DNA from: Chitinophaga flava
Lineage (GTDB): Bacteria > Bacteroidota > Bacteroidia > Chitinophagales > Chitinophagaceae
DNA: 64,000 nt
Direction: 5' to 3'
Assembly (NCBI RefSeq): GCF_003308995.1
Contig: NZ_QFFJ01000001.1
Span: forward strand, 620,001-684,000
Position 1 is the first letter of the stretch. Each line of letters starts with the position of its first letter. Below, one piece after another: positions 26,571-37,000 of the stretch. Position numbers and translations under genes: made by a program. The notes below the pieces were generated by a model. It ran no database searches and had not been told where the DNA came from. It saw only the letters and a list, made by a program, of their open reading frames with translations.

Positions 26571-27925
26571 GCGGATTGGATCATTCGTTGTGAAATAGTG
26601 ATGGCAGTGTGGATCAATTGTTCCAGCGAACCTTGCTGAAAGGGTGTTTGCCATACAGTATAACTGTGATGGCTAAACGATGCTGAAGGTGGCAGATAAC
26701 CAGCATAACCGTTTACAATATTCATAACGGCCACAGTTGCCGGAGCCAGCTGTTGCCGTAGTTCCTGCTGAAGCAAAGAATAGGCCTCGTTGGGCTGTCC
26801 GGCGAGTATCGTATTTCCCAGCCTCCATATCCATAGCGGCATTTTTGCCACAGTGCCTTCGCCTACAGTCTTACGGATACCTCGCTGACGCCACAGCCGT
26901 TCTTTGATCACATGATGTTCACAGGTGGCCCATGCAGCTTCTATCTCCGCCAGTGAAGGCATCGGTTTCAGCGGCATTTCCACCAGCGTCATTTCAGCCA
27001 GCAGCGTGGTAGTCGCCGGGGCGGGTGTTTTTTTCCAGATACCCAGCGAAGCACCGGATTCCACCACGCCGGTAAAAGTAAGCGTAGTATCCGGTGGCAG
27101 CATCCCTTCCAGTACAGAGAGCACAGCATAACCCAGCTGACGGCCATAACCATCGGCCAGCGAAGTATCACCACTGTATTGTTCTGCAGGCGATAACTCA
27201 CCGGAAGCGCCCTGCAAAAAGAGGCAGGGAGCCGCAGTAGCAGCTTCCACTACGGTACGCATTCCACCAATATAGTCGGGCGACAGCAGCTGGTTTTCCC
27301 AGGCCAGCGTGGTAGGATGACAGGCATAGTTTACAATAGTGCCGGTCACCTTACCGGCGTTGTCTGTAATACGGCCTACCAGCACCGTATCATCAGCGCT
27401 GACAGCAGGGTTGTACCCTACTACCAGGCGATCACCGCCAGGCTCTGGGAAATCGCGGTTCACGGCCAGGTTACAGCTCCCATATTGCCAGGTGAGCGTT
27501 GCCGGCTGTGCATCTGCCAGTGCGCGGCGGATACAGCTGACAGCCTTCTCCTGCAACTGCTGAAGATATGGAATGATATATTGACCACCGGGTTTGCCCG
27601 CATCTTCACTGAAAGTACTGGGGCCCGCGTGGGTATGAGTCAAACAAAACATCAGGCGTTCTTCCGGCAGGGACAAGGCCTGTAATATGCCCTGCCGCAG
27701 TGTTTTTTCATCGGCAGCACTTTTCCACCAGCCCAGGTCAGCAGATACTAACACTAACGGCTGTACGTTCTTATCGGTTTGAAAAGTGATACAGGTGAGG
27801 GTCAACGGCATATGAACACCTGCCGCCACATCATGGGTGGCAGCTCCCCAATTGCGTGCAAAGATGCCCACCGGCGGCGTAATGTCTTCCCTGGATAGGC
27901 CTATTATTCCGTGATAGTTCGTCAT
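26567..27925 (-). CDS. Neutral/alkaline ceramidase-like protein without signal peptide
   Basis: A 452-residue protein with N-terminal features of the neutral ceramidase family: GLSREDITPPVG, SADLGWW and the zinc-site-like CLTHTHAGPSTF, then NYACHPTTL and FLQGASGELSP. Classic members cleave the N-acyl bond of ceramide and are exported; this one begins directly with the domain and has no signal, so it is likely cytosolic. Placed between an SDR and a sugar symporter, an amide or ester hydrolysis on a sugar derivative is more likely than lipid breakdown (inference). Overlaps the symporter by 4 bases. Confidence 0.78.
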   Translation of the reverse strand: MTNYHGIIGLSREDITPPVGIFARNWGAATHDVAAGVHMPLTLTCITFQTDKNVQPLVLVSADLGWWKSAADEKTLRQGILQALSLPEERLMFCLTHTHAGPSTFSEDAGKPGGQYIIPYLQQLQEKAVSCIRRALADAQPATLTWQYGSCNLAVNRDFPEPGGDRLVVGYNPAVSADDTVLVGRITDNAGKVTGTIVNYACHPTTLAWENQLLSPDYIGGMRTVVEAATAAPCLFLQGASGELSPAEQYSGDTSLADGYGRQLGYAVLSVLEGMLPPDTTLTFTGVVESGASLGIWKKTPAPATTTLLAEMTLVEMPLKPMPSLAEIEAAWATCEHHVIKERLWRQRGIRKTVGEGTVAKMPLWIWRLGNTILAGQPNEAYSLLQQELRQQLAPATVAVMNIVNGYAGYLPPSASFSHHSYTVWQTPFQQGSLEQLIHTAITISQRMIQSA

Positions 27926-27937
27926 GTTTCAATTTTG

Positions 27938-28702
27938 TTACAACAAAGACAATCCGCCATCCATCAGCAATACGCTGCCGGTGATATGTCTGTTTTCCGG
28001 ATCACACAACCGTACTACCTCCCGGGCCACCTGCTGCGGCGTAATCAGCTGCCGTACCGGTGTTCTGAGACGAGCCAGCTCTTTCTGCTCCGGTGCTTGT
28101 TCCCATACCGTCCGACTAAGTCCGGCATCTACATAACCCGGCGCGATCTCGTTGACCATAATACCATGCGGAGCCAGTTCCAGTGCCATACATTTCGACA
28201 ACATCCGCAAACCAGCCTTGGATACCGAATAGGCCGGAATATGACTGTGCACCGCTTCAGCAGCCCAACTGCCCACAAACACCACACTCCCCATGGCAGC
28301 CTTTTCCAGCAACCGACTGGTAACGGCACGGGCTATATGAAAAGCACCATCCAGGTTTACCCGCAGCTCTTTACTCCATTGCTCCGCTGTAATCTGGTAA
28401 AGACCGGCAATAGTGACAGTAGCCGCATTGGCCACCACCATGCTCACCAGCCCCAGAGCTGCTTCAGCAGCCTGTAACCAACTGTCTACCGCCGCTGCAT
28501 CAGACACATCTACCTGTGTATAATGACAAGGCACACCGATAGCCTTCAGTTCATTCAGCAGAGGCTCTGCCTTCTCTGCGGGCTGAATATCTCCCAATGC
28601 AACACCTGCGCCCTGCTCCGCAAACGCAATGGCCACAGCCCTGCCAATGTCGCCCAGGGCGCCACTGATCAGGACTGTTTTTTCTTTCAATAATTTTTTC
28701 AT
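27938..28702 (-). CDS. SDR family NAD(P)-dependent oxidoreductase
   Basis: A 254-residue classical short-chain dehydrogenase with the cofactor motif GALGDIGRA, ANAATV (NAG-like), and catalytic Tyr and Lys in AYSVSKAGL; the Ser-containing strand reads VVFVGSW. The C-terminus GSVLLMDGGLSLL is typical. It would oxidise or reduce a hydroxyl/keto group of a sugar acid made by the neighbouring dehydratase. The start is ambiguous between ATG 28702, 28708 and one at 28723 inside the preceding gene. Confidence 0.87.
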   Translation of the reverse strand: MKKLLKEKTVLISGALGDIGRAVAIAFAEQGAGVALGDIQPAEKAEPLLNELKAIGVPCHYTQVDVSDAAAVDSWLQAAEAALGLVSMVVANAATVTIAGLYQITAEQWSKELRVNLDGAFHIARAVTSRLLEKAAMGSVVFVGSWAAEAVHSHIPAYSVSKAGLRMLSKCMALELAPHGIMVNEIAPGYVDAGLSRTVWEQAPEQKELARLRTPVRQLITPQQVAREVVRLCDPENRHITGSVLLMDGGLSLL

Positions 28703-28712
28703 ACCCATTATT

Positions 28713-29891
28713 TTACCAGTCACCTACACTGCCGTCTTTATAAAAAGTACGCTGTAATACTTCCTGCTGAAAAGGATGTTTTTTCACCACCGCTTCATTG
28801 ATTTCTATTCCCAAACCCGGACGGGCATTGGGTTTCACAATCCTTCCCTTTTTCTCTACCGTAAACCCTTCGCTCACTACTTCTTCGCGCCAGGGCACAT
28901 CATTGTGCACACTTTCACAAATACTGTAAGATGGTGTGGCAAAGCCCAGTTCAATGGAAGCAGCTGTACTCACCGGTCCCTGCGGATTATGTGGCGCTAC
29001 AGCCACACGGTAAGCTTCTGCCAGCGCAGCAATACGTCTTACTTCACTTAATCCGCCGCAATGGGTGATATCCGGCTGTATAACACTCACCGCGCGCTTC
29101 TCCAGCATATCGCGGAAAGCATGTACGCCCACCAGCCTTTCACCGCTGGCAATCGGCGTTTTCACCGCATGTTGTATGCGGGCAATATCATCCATCGCTT
29201 CCGGCCAGCAAGGCTCTTCAAAGAAATAAAGTCCGTATGGCTCGAGCGCCTTTGCAAACTGCAGCCCCATCAACGGACTAGGGCGTGCATGGCAGTCCAC
29301 CATGATATCAATATCTTCTCCTACAGCATCACGCATGGCCTTTACACAGGCTTCCGCATAACGAATGGGACGTAACCCTTCCAATGGCATTGTTTCCGGC
29401 ACGGCCATGGATTTAAAGGCGGTAAACCCTTCTTCCACGGCACGTTGCGCCAGCTCCCCAAAACGGGCTGCATCATCCGGCCTCGTCTCATAAAAATCTT
29501 CCATCTTACCACCACCCAGATGACAGTACAGGCGGATGTAATCCCTTACTCTTCCACCCCACAGCTCATGACAAGGTACACCATGTATTTTGCCGAGGAT
29601 ATCCCATAACGCGATGTCGATACCGCTGATAGCCGTGCCCCTTACAATGCCGTTGCCATGCCAGAAATGCTGACGGTACATCATCTGCCAGAGATATTCA
29701 ATACGGCGTGGATCTTCTCCTATCAGCAGCTGGCTGATATCTTCCACCGCACCTACTACTGCTCTGGTATGCCATTCCAGTGTGGCTTCTCCCCAGCCCC
29801 ACAGTCCGGGCTGGTCTGTCACAATTTTAATAAAGATCCAGTTACGCATCCGCGCGTGGCAAACCTGTGTTTCTATCGCCGTTATCTTCAT
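28713..29891 (-). CDS. Galactonate dehydratase-like enolase superfamily enzyme
   Basis: A 392-residue mandelate racemase/muconate lactonizing enzyme-group protein. Visible centres are VDCH (metal Asp and catalytic His, about residue 198), FFEEP and SGERL (second and third metal Glu), APHNPQGP (general base His) and a C-terminal DGSVGDW close to the end of DgoD. This pattern matches sugar-acid dehydratases of the D-galactonate dehydratase type, which yield 2-keto-3-deoxy acids. The exact acid cannot be fixed. Overlaps the aminotransferase gene by 4 bases (ATGA) and is followed closely by the SDR. Confidence 0.85.
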   Translation of the reverse strand: MKITAIETQVCHARMRNWIFIKIVTDQPGLWGWGEATLEWHTRAVVGAVEDISQLLIGEDPRRIEYLWQMMYRQHFWHGNGIVRGTAISGIDIALWDILGKIHGVPCHELWGGRVRDYIRLYCHLGGGKMEDFYETRPDDAARFGELAQRAVEEGFTAFKSMAVPETMPLEGLRPIRYAEACVKAMRDAVGEDIDIMVDCHARPSPLMGLQFAKALEPYGLYFFEEPCWPEAMDDIARIQHAVKTPIASGERLVGVHAFRDMLEKRAVSVIQPDITHCGGLSEVRRIAALAEAYRVAVAPHNPQGPVSTAASIELGFATPSYSICESVHNDVPWREEVVSEGFTVEKKGRIVKPNARPGLGIEINEAVVKKHPFQQEVLQRTFYKDGSVGDW

Positions 29892-31255
29892 AGCGCTGCT
29901 AATATTGATTGGGTTTTTTCCAGTGTTTCTTCGATGTCCTGTGTCGTATGCGCATAGGAGATACTGCCTTGTTTGATCGGTAAGGGGAAGTTAAAGATCC
30001 CTTTTTCGATCAGTTTCAGCCTGTATGCTTTATCAAACGCAAAATCATGATGCTTCAATATGTCGTGATAATCTACTGGCATATGGTCCATAAAATACAC
30101 ACAAAAAGCGGAACCCTGGCGCGCAATCTGAAAAGGACGGCCTGTAGTCCGGAAGATGTCCTGCAGGCCGTTTTCCAGCAACTGTCCCAGCGCGTTGACA
30201 TGGTCGTATACACCAAACTCAGGAGCAGCCAGCTTTCGTACAGTGGCGATAGCTGCCGCCGTGGTCAGCGGATGCGCATTGAAAGTTCCTGCGATGAGCA
30301 CTTTTTTGTTTTTATCAGGATGGATGAAATAGTCCATGTATTTTTTCTTTCCGGCGATAACGCCCACCGGATAACCATTGGCAACAGCTTTACCGAAAGT
30401 GCTGAGGTCAGGCGTAACACCGCACAACTGCTGATAACCACCCAGCGCATGACGGAAGCCTGTTTTCACTTCGTCGAATATCAGCAGAAAACCATGTTCA
30501 TCGGCCAGTCGGCGTAATGCCTCCAGATAGCCCGGCTGAGGCTTCACCACACCGATGTTCTGCAGGATAGGCTCCAGCAGTATGCCCGCCACCGGATAAC
30601 GTTGCAGGATATACGTTACAGAGTCAATATCGTTATAGTTGATCACATGCACCAGAGAAGAATGTCCTTCCGGAATACCCGCAGAAAGGGAATCAAACGG
30701 ATATTCACCCGGACTCACCCTTTCTCCTATATCTGCCAGACTGCTGATCACATTACAGGCCACATCGTTATGCCAGCCGTTATATCCGCCCTGCATCACG
30801 ATAATATGTTCTTTACCAGTAACGGCACGGGCTATACGAATAGCATGATAGGTAGCTTCTGATCCGGTGGTGGTGATCTCTATACTTTCTGCCGAAGGCA
30901 CACTTTCACAAAACAATCGGGCAAACTCCCCTTCAAGGTTGGTAGGCCCCGCACCCATCAACAGCGTTTCATTGTCCAGCGCGGCACGCACCGCCTTGTT
31001 TACATCAGGGTCATTATGCCCCAGGAAAGAGGCCGCAAAGCCGGCCTGGTAGTCGATGTATTCATTTCCTTCCAGGTCACGGACACGGCTACCCTGTCCG
31101 CTAACGAAACAGATATTGGGGTCTGATTTCCGGTTGAGCGATACCACGCCACCGGGTATCCATTGTTCATTGCTTTTTAAAAGCGAGGATGATTTGGGCC
31201 ATGCGTTCATCATAGCGATGTTGTTAAAATTTTGAGTTAAAAAACCTGTCTCCAC
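29888..31255 (-). CDS. Class III aminotransferase (glutamate-1-semialdehyde aminomutase-like)
   Basis: A 455-residue PLP enzyme. The PLP lysine is in TFGKAVANGYPVG, the cofactor Asp in FLLIFDEVKTGFR, and the phosphate-binding region in TTTGSEATYHAIRIAR. Similar to glutamate-1-semialdehyde aminomutases, but its place in a sugar operon argues against tetrapyrrole synthesis. It may remove or move an amino group on an amino-sugar acid. ATG 31255 follows the upstream stop by 5 bp; internal ATGs at 31213 and 31210 give the more usual N-terminus (NAWPKS). Confidence 0.83.
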   Translation of the reverse strand: METGFLTQNFNNIAMMNAWPKSSSLLKSNEQWIPGGVVSLNRKSDPNICFVSGQGSRVRDLEGNEYIDYQAGFAASFLGHNDPDVNKAVRAALDNETLLMGAGPTNLEGEFARLFCESVPSAESIEITTTGSEATYHAIRIARAVTGKEHIIVMQGGYNGWHNDVACNVISSLADIGERVSPGEYPFDSLSAGIPEGHSSLVHVINYNDIDSVTYILQRYPVAGILLEPILQNIGVVKPQPGYLEALRRLADEHGFLLIFDEVKTGFRHALGGYQQLCGVTPDLSTFGKAVANGYPVGVIAGKKKYMDYFIHPDKNKKVLIAGTFNAHPLTTAAAIATVRKLAAPEFGVYDHVNALGQLLENGLQDIFRTTGRPFQIARQGSAFCVYFMDHMPVDYHDILKHHDFAFDKAYRLKLIEKGIFNFPLPIKQGSISYAHTTQDIEETLEKTQSILAAL

Positions 31256-31260
31256 CTCAC

Positions 31261-32511
31261 CTATTCCACATTGCTGATGGACACCCCATTGATGCGGCTG
31301 TTTTTAATAACGGCGCCGGAAGATTTCATCAGCAGGTCGCCCTGTATGTGCTGATAGTGGATGTCTACCTGGTTTATGTTGAGCGAATCGATGACTGTGC
31401 GTTCGTCAAATAAAAACTGCGGATTGGCGTAACGACGTTCCTCCCTGCGCACACGACTGATATCCAGCCGGTCTATCACTGAGCACTTCACACTAATAAC
31501 GCCGTATACCGAAGCCAGCCCCGGATGGGAGGAACGGGCATAAACATTTGTTCCCGACACATCCCATATTTTCACATTGGAGAAATAACCTGTTTTATCG
31601 AAAAGACTGTAAAACAGTACAGAAGCCATGGCCGTATTACCATGCACCTGTTCGATATGGATATCACTCACCTTCCTGCCTTCAAACGTGTAAAAAGCCA
31701 CCGCTTTCAGTGCAGGAATGGAATCATAGATATTTTGCGGGGTAATATTACGGACTGTGATGTCTTGATAATCACAAGCCGGAAACGGAGACATCCTTCC
31801 CTGGAAAGAAGCGCCACCAGCGGCAAAAGCGACCAGATCATCATTAGTAAAACCAGCGATATTTTCTATCAGGACATGATTGCCTCCTCCGGTCACACCA
31901 TCACCATTCTGCATCAGCGCGCTGGTTTGTTGTGCATCTTTAAAAGGGTTTTGCTGAAAGTGAATATCGTGAATATGTACAGTGTCACATTCCATATAAG
32001 CAATACCCCAGCTGCGGGTACTATCTATCTGCAGACCCGCCACTTCCAGGTTTTTCACCTTGTAGAAAAACATACCAAAACAAAAGGCAGAACTGTCTAC
32101 TGTACTACGAATGGTACGTGTCTGGCTCCAGCCGTTGCCATTCCATTTTCCACCCTTTACGGTAATATATTCGTTTCCGTTAGTCAGGTCTTCGTTTTGC
32201 AGAAGATAGGTATTAGCGGAGGGCTTCAGTTCTATATATGCATCCGGGCTGGCTTCCAGCGTAAAACGGGATGGTAGTTTGATAGATTGTGTAATAAGAT
32301 AGTGCCCCTTTGGAACAAATATTTTTCGTGTACCGGTCTTTGCAGCTTGTTTGATTGCTTTCTGAAAAGCCTTGCTATCATCTGTTTTTCCGTCCGCCAG
32401 GGCACCACAGGCACGCACATCTGTGGCATGCTGCGCATGGGATGTCATACAGCCCACGACAAGGAGGCCACTGAAGATAATCCGTTTAACTATGCTTATG
32501 CGGTATAACAT
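31261..32511 (-). CDS. Secreted right-handed beta-helix protein (pectate lyase/GH28-like)
   Basis: A 416-residue protein with a signal peptide (about 1-26, ending SHAQ). The start of the mature protein, VRACGALADGKTDDSKAFQKAI, is the usual opening of the Pectate_lyase_3/GH28-type beta-helix. The rest is made of short repeated strands (VHIHDIHFQ, ITVRNI, VSDIHIEQVHG). The canonical GH28 catalytic Asp pair was not clearly identified. It probably acts on a polysaccharide at the cell surface or in the periplasm, upstream of the SusCD-fed pathway. Confidence 0.75.
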   Translation of the reverse strand: MLYRISIVKRIIFSGLLVVGCMTSHAQHATDVRACGALADGKTDDSKAFQKAIKQAAKTGTRKIFVPKGHYLITQSIKLPSRFTLEASPDAYIELKPSANTYLLQNEDLTNGNEYITVKGGKWNGNGWSQTRTIRSTVDSSAFCFGMFFYKVKNLEVAGLQIDSTRSWGIAYMECDTVHIHDIHFQQNPFKDAQQTSALMQNGDGVTGGGNHVLIENIAGFTNDDLVAFAAGGASFQGRMSPFPACDYQDITVRNITPQNIYDSIPALKAVAFYTFEGRKVSDIHIEQVHGNTAMASVLFYSLFDKTGYFSNVKIWDVSGTNVYARSSHPGLASVYGVISVKCSVIDRLDISRVRREERRYANPQFLFDERTVIDSLNINQVDIHYQHIQGDLLMKSSGAVIKNSRINGVSISNVE

Positions 32512-32545
32512 CCCGTGTGCTTAAAGTATATAATTGGTTTATGAT

Positions 32546-34012
32546 TTAGTATCCTTCATTTTGTTTGAGTACTCCAGGCGTATATTGATCGATCTGTCGT
32601 TGCGGTATCGGAAAAACCGCCATGGTAGCCTTGGGAGACAGTGTTACTTTAGTAGCGGTACTGGTAGCCGGATTGTAATCTCTTTCTTCGCTGGTCATGA
32701 CCGTCATGAATCTGCCGGTACGTACGAGATCTGTCCAGCGTTCATTTTCGTAGGCCAGTTCCAGTTGTCTTTCCTGCAACAACAGATCGAGGAAACTATC
32801 AGCACTGGCGATATCTGCCGCAGTGTAATCATGGGAAACATCTCCAAAAGCGCGTTCCCGAATAGCATTGAGCTGTAATAAGGCATTGCCTTTATCACCG
32901 GTGTTGTATAATGCTTCCGCATACAACAACACTACATCTGCCAGCCGCAATACCGGCAGGTCTTGTCCGGAAGTAGAACCCGTAAATTTCGTAGCGTATT
33001 TTTTCACGTAAGGGCCCCATGCCGGGGGATCGTTGGGAGAAGTAGCCTTCACCACATAGTCTGAAATAGTAGATGCTTTACGGGTATCGCCAGTTACATA
33101 TTTTTTATTGAGGCTCCAGGAAGGGAATGCGTATTGGTTGCCGGAGCCCACAATACCAGCCAGGCCTCCGATAGGTGCAAAGTCAATGCCCAGCGAATGT
33201 CCGTTGGAGCCGTCTGTATATTTAATCGCCAGTATGATCTCCTTGTTATCTTCTGTAGCCAGGCTCCAGAGTGTGGCGAAGTTAGGTTCCAGCTGGTAGT
33301 TAAAATCCCGGATGGTTTTCTCCAGATAGGTTTTAGCGTTGGTCCAATCTTTACGATATATGTAAACTTTTCCGAGCAGGCCGGTGGCAGCGCCTTTGCT
33401 GGCGCGGCCGCGTATAGCCGTGGCTGGCGCCGGCAGCAGATCGATGGCTTCTTTCAGATCGCTGATAATCATATTATAGATCCTGTCGGCTGATTCGCGG
33501 GGCATATTTTTAGCTTCGCTGATAGAAGGTGTTTTCGTTACCAGCGGCACACCTCCATATAATCTTACCAGATCAAAATAAAAGAGCGCGCGCATAAATT
33601 TTGCTTCCCCGGTAAACTGTTCTTTCTTACCTGCAGCATAATCTATAGGCCTGTCGATATTCTCCAGCACAGCATTGGCTCTTCCGATACCATAGTAGGA
33701 TTTTTCCCAGAAGTCTGCCACCGCTGTATTTTCGGCGTTTACAGTCAGGTAGTCCAGATCATTGACACCAGGCATAGCGGTACCCATATACAGGTTATCG
33801 CCGGGCATTTCCATCAGGATATAATCTTTGGGCTTGCGGTCCTGCATGCTGCTGTAGATGCCGATCACCGCCTGGTCCATATCATTGGCCGTTTTATAAA
33901 AGTTGGTGGTGGTCAGGGAAGAATCGGGTGTCATGTTCAGCAGACTGTTAGTACAACTACTGCCGGCGAGCGACAGGAGCAGGAGCGGTATATAGATTTT
34001 ATTTTTTTTCAT
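32546..34012 (-). CDS. SusD/RagB family nutrient-binding outer membrane lipoprotein
   Basis: A 488-residue lipoprotein with signal and lipobox (SLAGSSCTN). The N-terminal TPR-like region (FYKTANDMDQAVIGIYSSMQ) and C-terminal LLQERQLELAYENERWTDLVRTGRF are hallmarks of SusD proteins. It caps the SusC barrel and captures oligosaccharides at the surface. It lies 18 bp after the susC-like gene. Confidence 0.93.
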   Translation of the reverse strand: MKKNKIYIPLLLLSLAGSSCTNSLLNMTPDSSLTTTNFYKTANDMDQAVIGIYSSMQDRKPKDYILMEMPGDNLYMGTAMPGVNDLDYLTVNAENTAVADFWEKSYYGIGRANAVLENIDRPIDYAAGKKEQFTGEAKFMRALFYFDLVRLYGGVPLVTKTPSISEAKNMPRESADRIYNMIISDLKEAIDLLPAPATAIRGRASKGAATGLLGKVYIYRKDWTNAKTYLEKTIRDFNYQLEPNFATLWSLATEDNKEIILAIKYTDGSNGHSLGIDFAPIGGLAGIVGSGNQYAFPSWSLNKKYVTGDTRKASTISDYVVKATSPNDPPAWGPYVKKYATKFTGSTSGQDLPVLRLADVVLLYAEALYNTGDKGNALLQLNAIRERAFGDVSHDYTAADIASADSFLDLLLQERQLELAYENERWTDLVRTGRFMTVMTSEERDYNPATSTATKVTLSPKATMAVFPIPQRQIDQYTPGVLKQNEGY

Positions 34013-34030
34013 GGAAAACGCTTTTGCTGA

Positions 34031-37000
34031 TTAGAAGTTAAAATTGAATCCCAGCGCGTAGATGCGACTGATAGGCTCTGCTCCGTAGTTGGCGCCGGGC
34101 ATGCTGGCAACACCGTTCACCTCACCTTTCGTATGTCCTTCCGGGTTATACCCATGGAATTCTTTTTTGGTGAAGATGAATAGGTTGCTGGCAGACAGAT
34201 AAACCCTGAAGTTGGTTACCCGCAGCCTGCGGATAAGGGATTCCGGCAGGGTATACCCCAGGTTCACATTACGAATGGCGAGAAAGGAGGCATCTTCTAT
34301 ATAAGCGTCAGACATTGTCTGGAATCCCAATGTGTTGAGCGCGCTGGCGGGCACTTTGCCATTACCCGGATCGGCGGCAGACCACCACTGGTTTTCTACC
34401 AGGGACCGGCGCATAGCGCCCAGCAGCGCACCCTGGTAGAACTGATTTTCGTAGTTGTACATTTTCGCACCCAGCGAAGCCTGCATGGCAATGCTCAGGT
34501 CGAAATTGTTGTAGGAGAAATTGTTCACCATTCCAAGAATAGCCTTGGGCTGGAAATTGCCCAGGACCTGTTTATCATTGGCATCAATTTTTTTATTACC
34601 GTCTTTATCTTCAAATTTAGGATTGCCGGGTCTGGTGCCTGCAATACCGGGATTGGCGGCGATATCAGCAGCATCCTGATAAACACCCGTAATCTTATAA
34701 CCATAATAAGAGAACATCGGCTCTCCTACTCTGAGTATCCAGTTCATATTGGATGAAGGATCTGCGATGATCACATTGTTTACACCACCCAGGTCTTCCA
34801 CGGTATTTTTATTTTGGGAGAAGTTGAAAGAGGTTTGCCAGTTGAACTTACCCACGATATTTCGGGTATTCACTTCAAACTCTATTCCTCTGTTGCGTAT
34901 CTGCCCGATATTGGTCATGGTGGTGCTAAAACCGGTAGTGGCCGGCACTGGCATACTGTACAGCAGATCGTTGGTACGTTTATCGTAATAATCAAACACC
35001 ACGCTTATACGATTGTCCAGCACAGACAGTTCAGCACCGAGGTCTATGCCTTTCGTTTTTTCCCATCCCAGCATACTGTTGCCATAACTAACAGGCGCCT
35101 GACCTTTGGTGACGATATTACCCGGAGAATAGAATGTATTGCCCATCAGGCCCAGATACTGGAAGTCGCCAATATTAAAGTTTCCGGTCACGCCATAGCT
35201 GACCCTTACTTTCAGGTCACTAACAGGTTTGAAGTCTTTCAGGAAACTTTCCTGTTTTACGCGCCAGGCGGCAGATACAGAAGGGAAGTAACCCCATCTG
35301 TTATCGGGTCCGAAGCGGGAGCTGGCATCTGTACGGATGGAGGCAGACAGCAGGTATTTGTCTTTATAACCATAGTTTACCCGGGTGAAATAGGAAATGA
35401 GTCCCCACTTACTTTTGACGGTATTGCTGTTGGGTGCCAGGGTGGCGTTGCCCATCGTATGTACGATATCGTTATTATAGCTACCTGCTACTGCATATAG
35501 GTTGACGGACTTGCTGTCGTTTCGCTGATAGGAAGCACCGGCAATAGCGGAGAGATCGTGGCCGCCTTTGAAGGTGGTATTGTAGCTCAGTACGTTTTCA
35601 TTGAGCACATTGATGTTGTTGCTGGTGATGTCAGTGCCGGAGTTTTTAGCGGCACTGGTGGCCCAGGAAGCCTGGAATTCGTCGCGGTTGCTGAAGTCCA
35701 TGGTAGTACCTACAGAAGAGCGGAAGGACAATCCTTTGGCCAGGTGTAGTTTCAGATAGGCTTCACCGATATTACTGAAACTGCTGCCATAATATTCAGA
35801 GCCCTGAAGGGTGGCCATTGGATTTACCTGTCCTGTTACAACGGCGCCCCAGTAATCACGGGCATTGGGATAGGTACCATTGGGCCGCTGTACCTCTGCA
35901 AAGGAAGGGTATTTGGAATAGTTAGGAATTTCAGAAGGATTATACCGGCGTTTGGAATAGGAAGGATTGAGCATAAAACCCACGCTGACAGCTTTGCTGG
36001 CCTGTACGTCCACATTGGCTCTCAGGCCGTAGGTTTTGAACCAGGTATTGACCATGGTACCTTGTTCGTCTTTATAGGTAGCTGCCACATAATAAGTGGC
36101 TTTATCGGTACCGCCGCTGGCGGAGATATTGTAACTCTGAATGGGAGCTGTTCTCATCACGGCATCCTGCCATACCACATGGCCTGTTTTAAGTACATCA
36201 CTTACCTGATAGGCTGCAGGCCTTCTGCCATCGCCCCATACAGGCAGTGTTACCTCGCCGCCTACCCAGGCGTATTCCCTGTTCTGGTATTTGGTAGCAT
36301 ATTGATAGTATTCATCACCGGTGATCCAGTCGTGATGCACGATCGCTTTACCCAGACCGGCATATCCGTTGAAGTTGAATTTGGGTTTGCCTGCCACGCC
36401 TTTTTTCATGGTCACGAGTATAACGCCACCGGCTGCACGGGAACCGTATATAGCGGCAGAAGACGCGTCTTTCAGCACTTCTACGGACTGTACATCGTTC
36501 ATATTGATCATGCCCAGGTTGCCGCCGGGGATACCATCGATGACGATGAGGGGATCGTTGCCGGCGCTGATGGAGCCTATACCGCGAATACGGATAGTGG
36601 GTGCTGAACCGGCCTGGCCTCTGGACTGGGATATATTAACTCCGGCCATACGTCCAACCAGGGCTGCTTCCGGCCTGCCGGCGGGTACCTGGTCGAGTAT
36701 TTTATTTTCTACTTTCGCAACAGCTGCGGTCACGGAGCTTTTTTTCACGGCGCCATAACCAATCACTACGGTTTCATTAAGGGTGGTTTTACTTTGTGGC
36801 AGAGAGATGTAAACATTATTGCGGTTGCCTATGGCTGTTTCTTTTTTATCATAACCCAGATAAGAGAAGGAAAGTACGTCTGCACTGCTGGCGCGGATGG
36901 TGAAATGGCCTTCTGCGGTAGTGGAAACGCCGGTTTTAGTGCCTTTGATGAAGACGCTTACACCGGGAAGGGCCATCTGGGTGGCGCTGTCGAGGACAGT

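Noticed and set aside
29888..31255. Heme-synthesis glutamate-1-semialdehyde aminomutase (hemL)
   Set aside because: Only the general class III pattern supports it; the sugar operon context and lack of other heme genes argue against.
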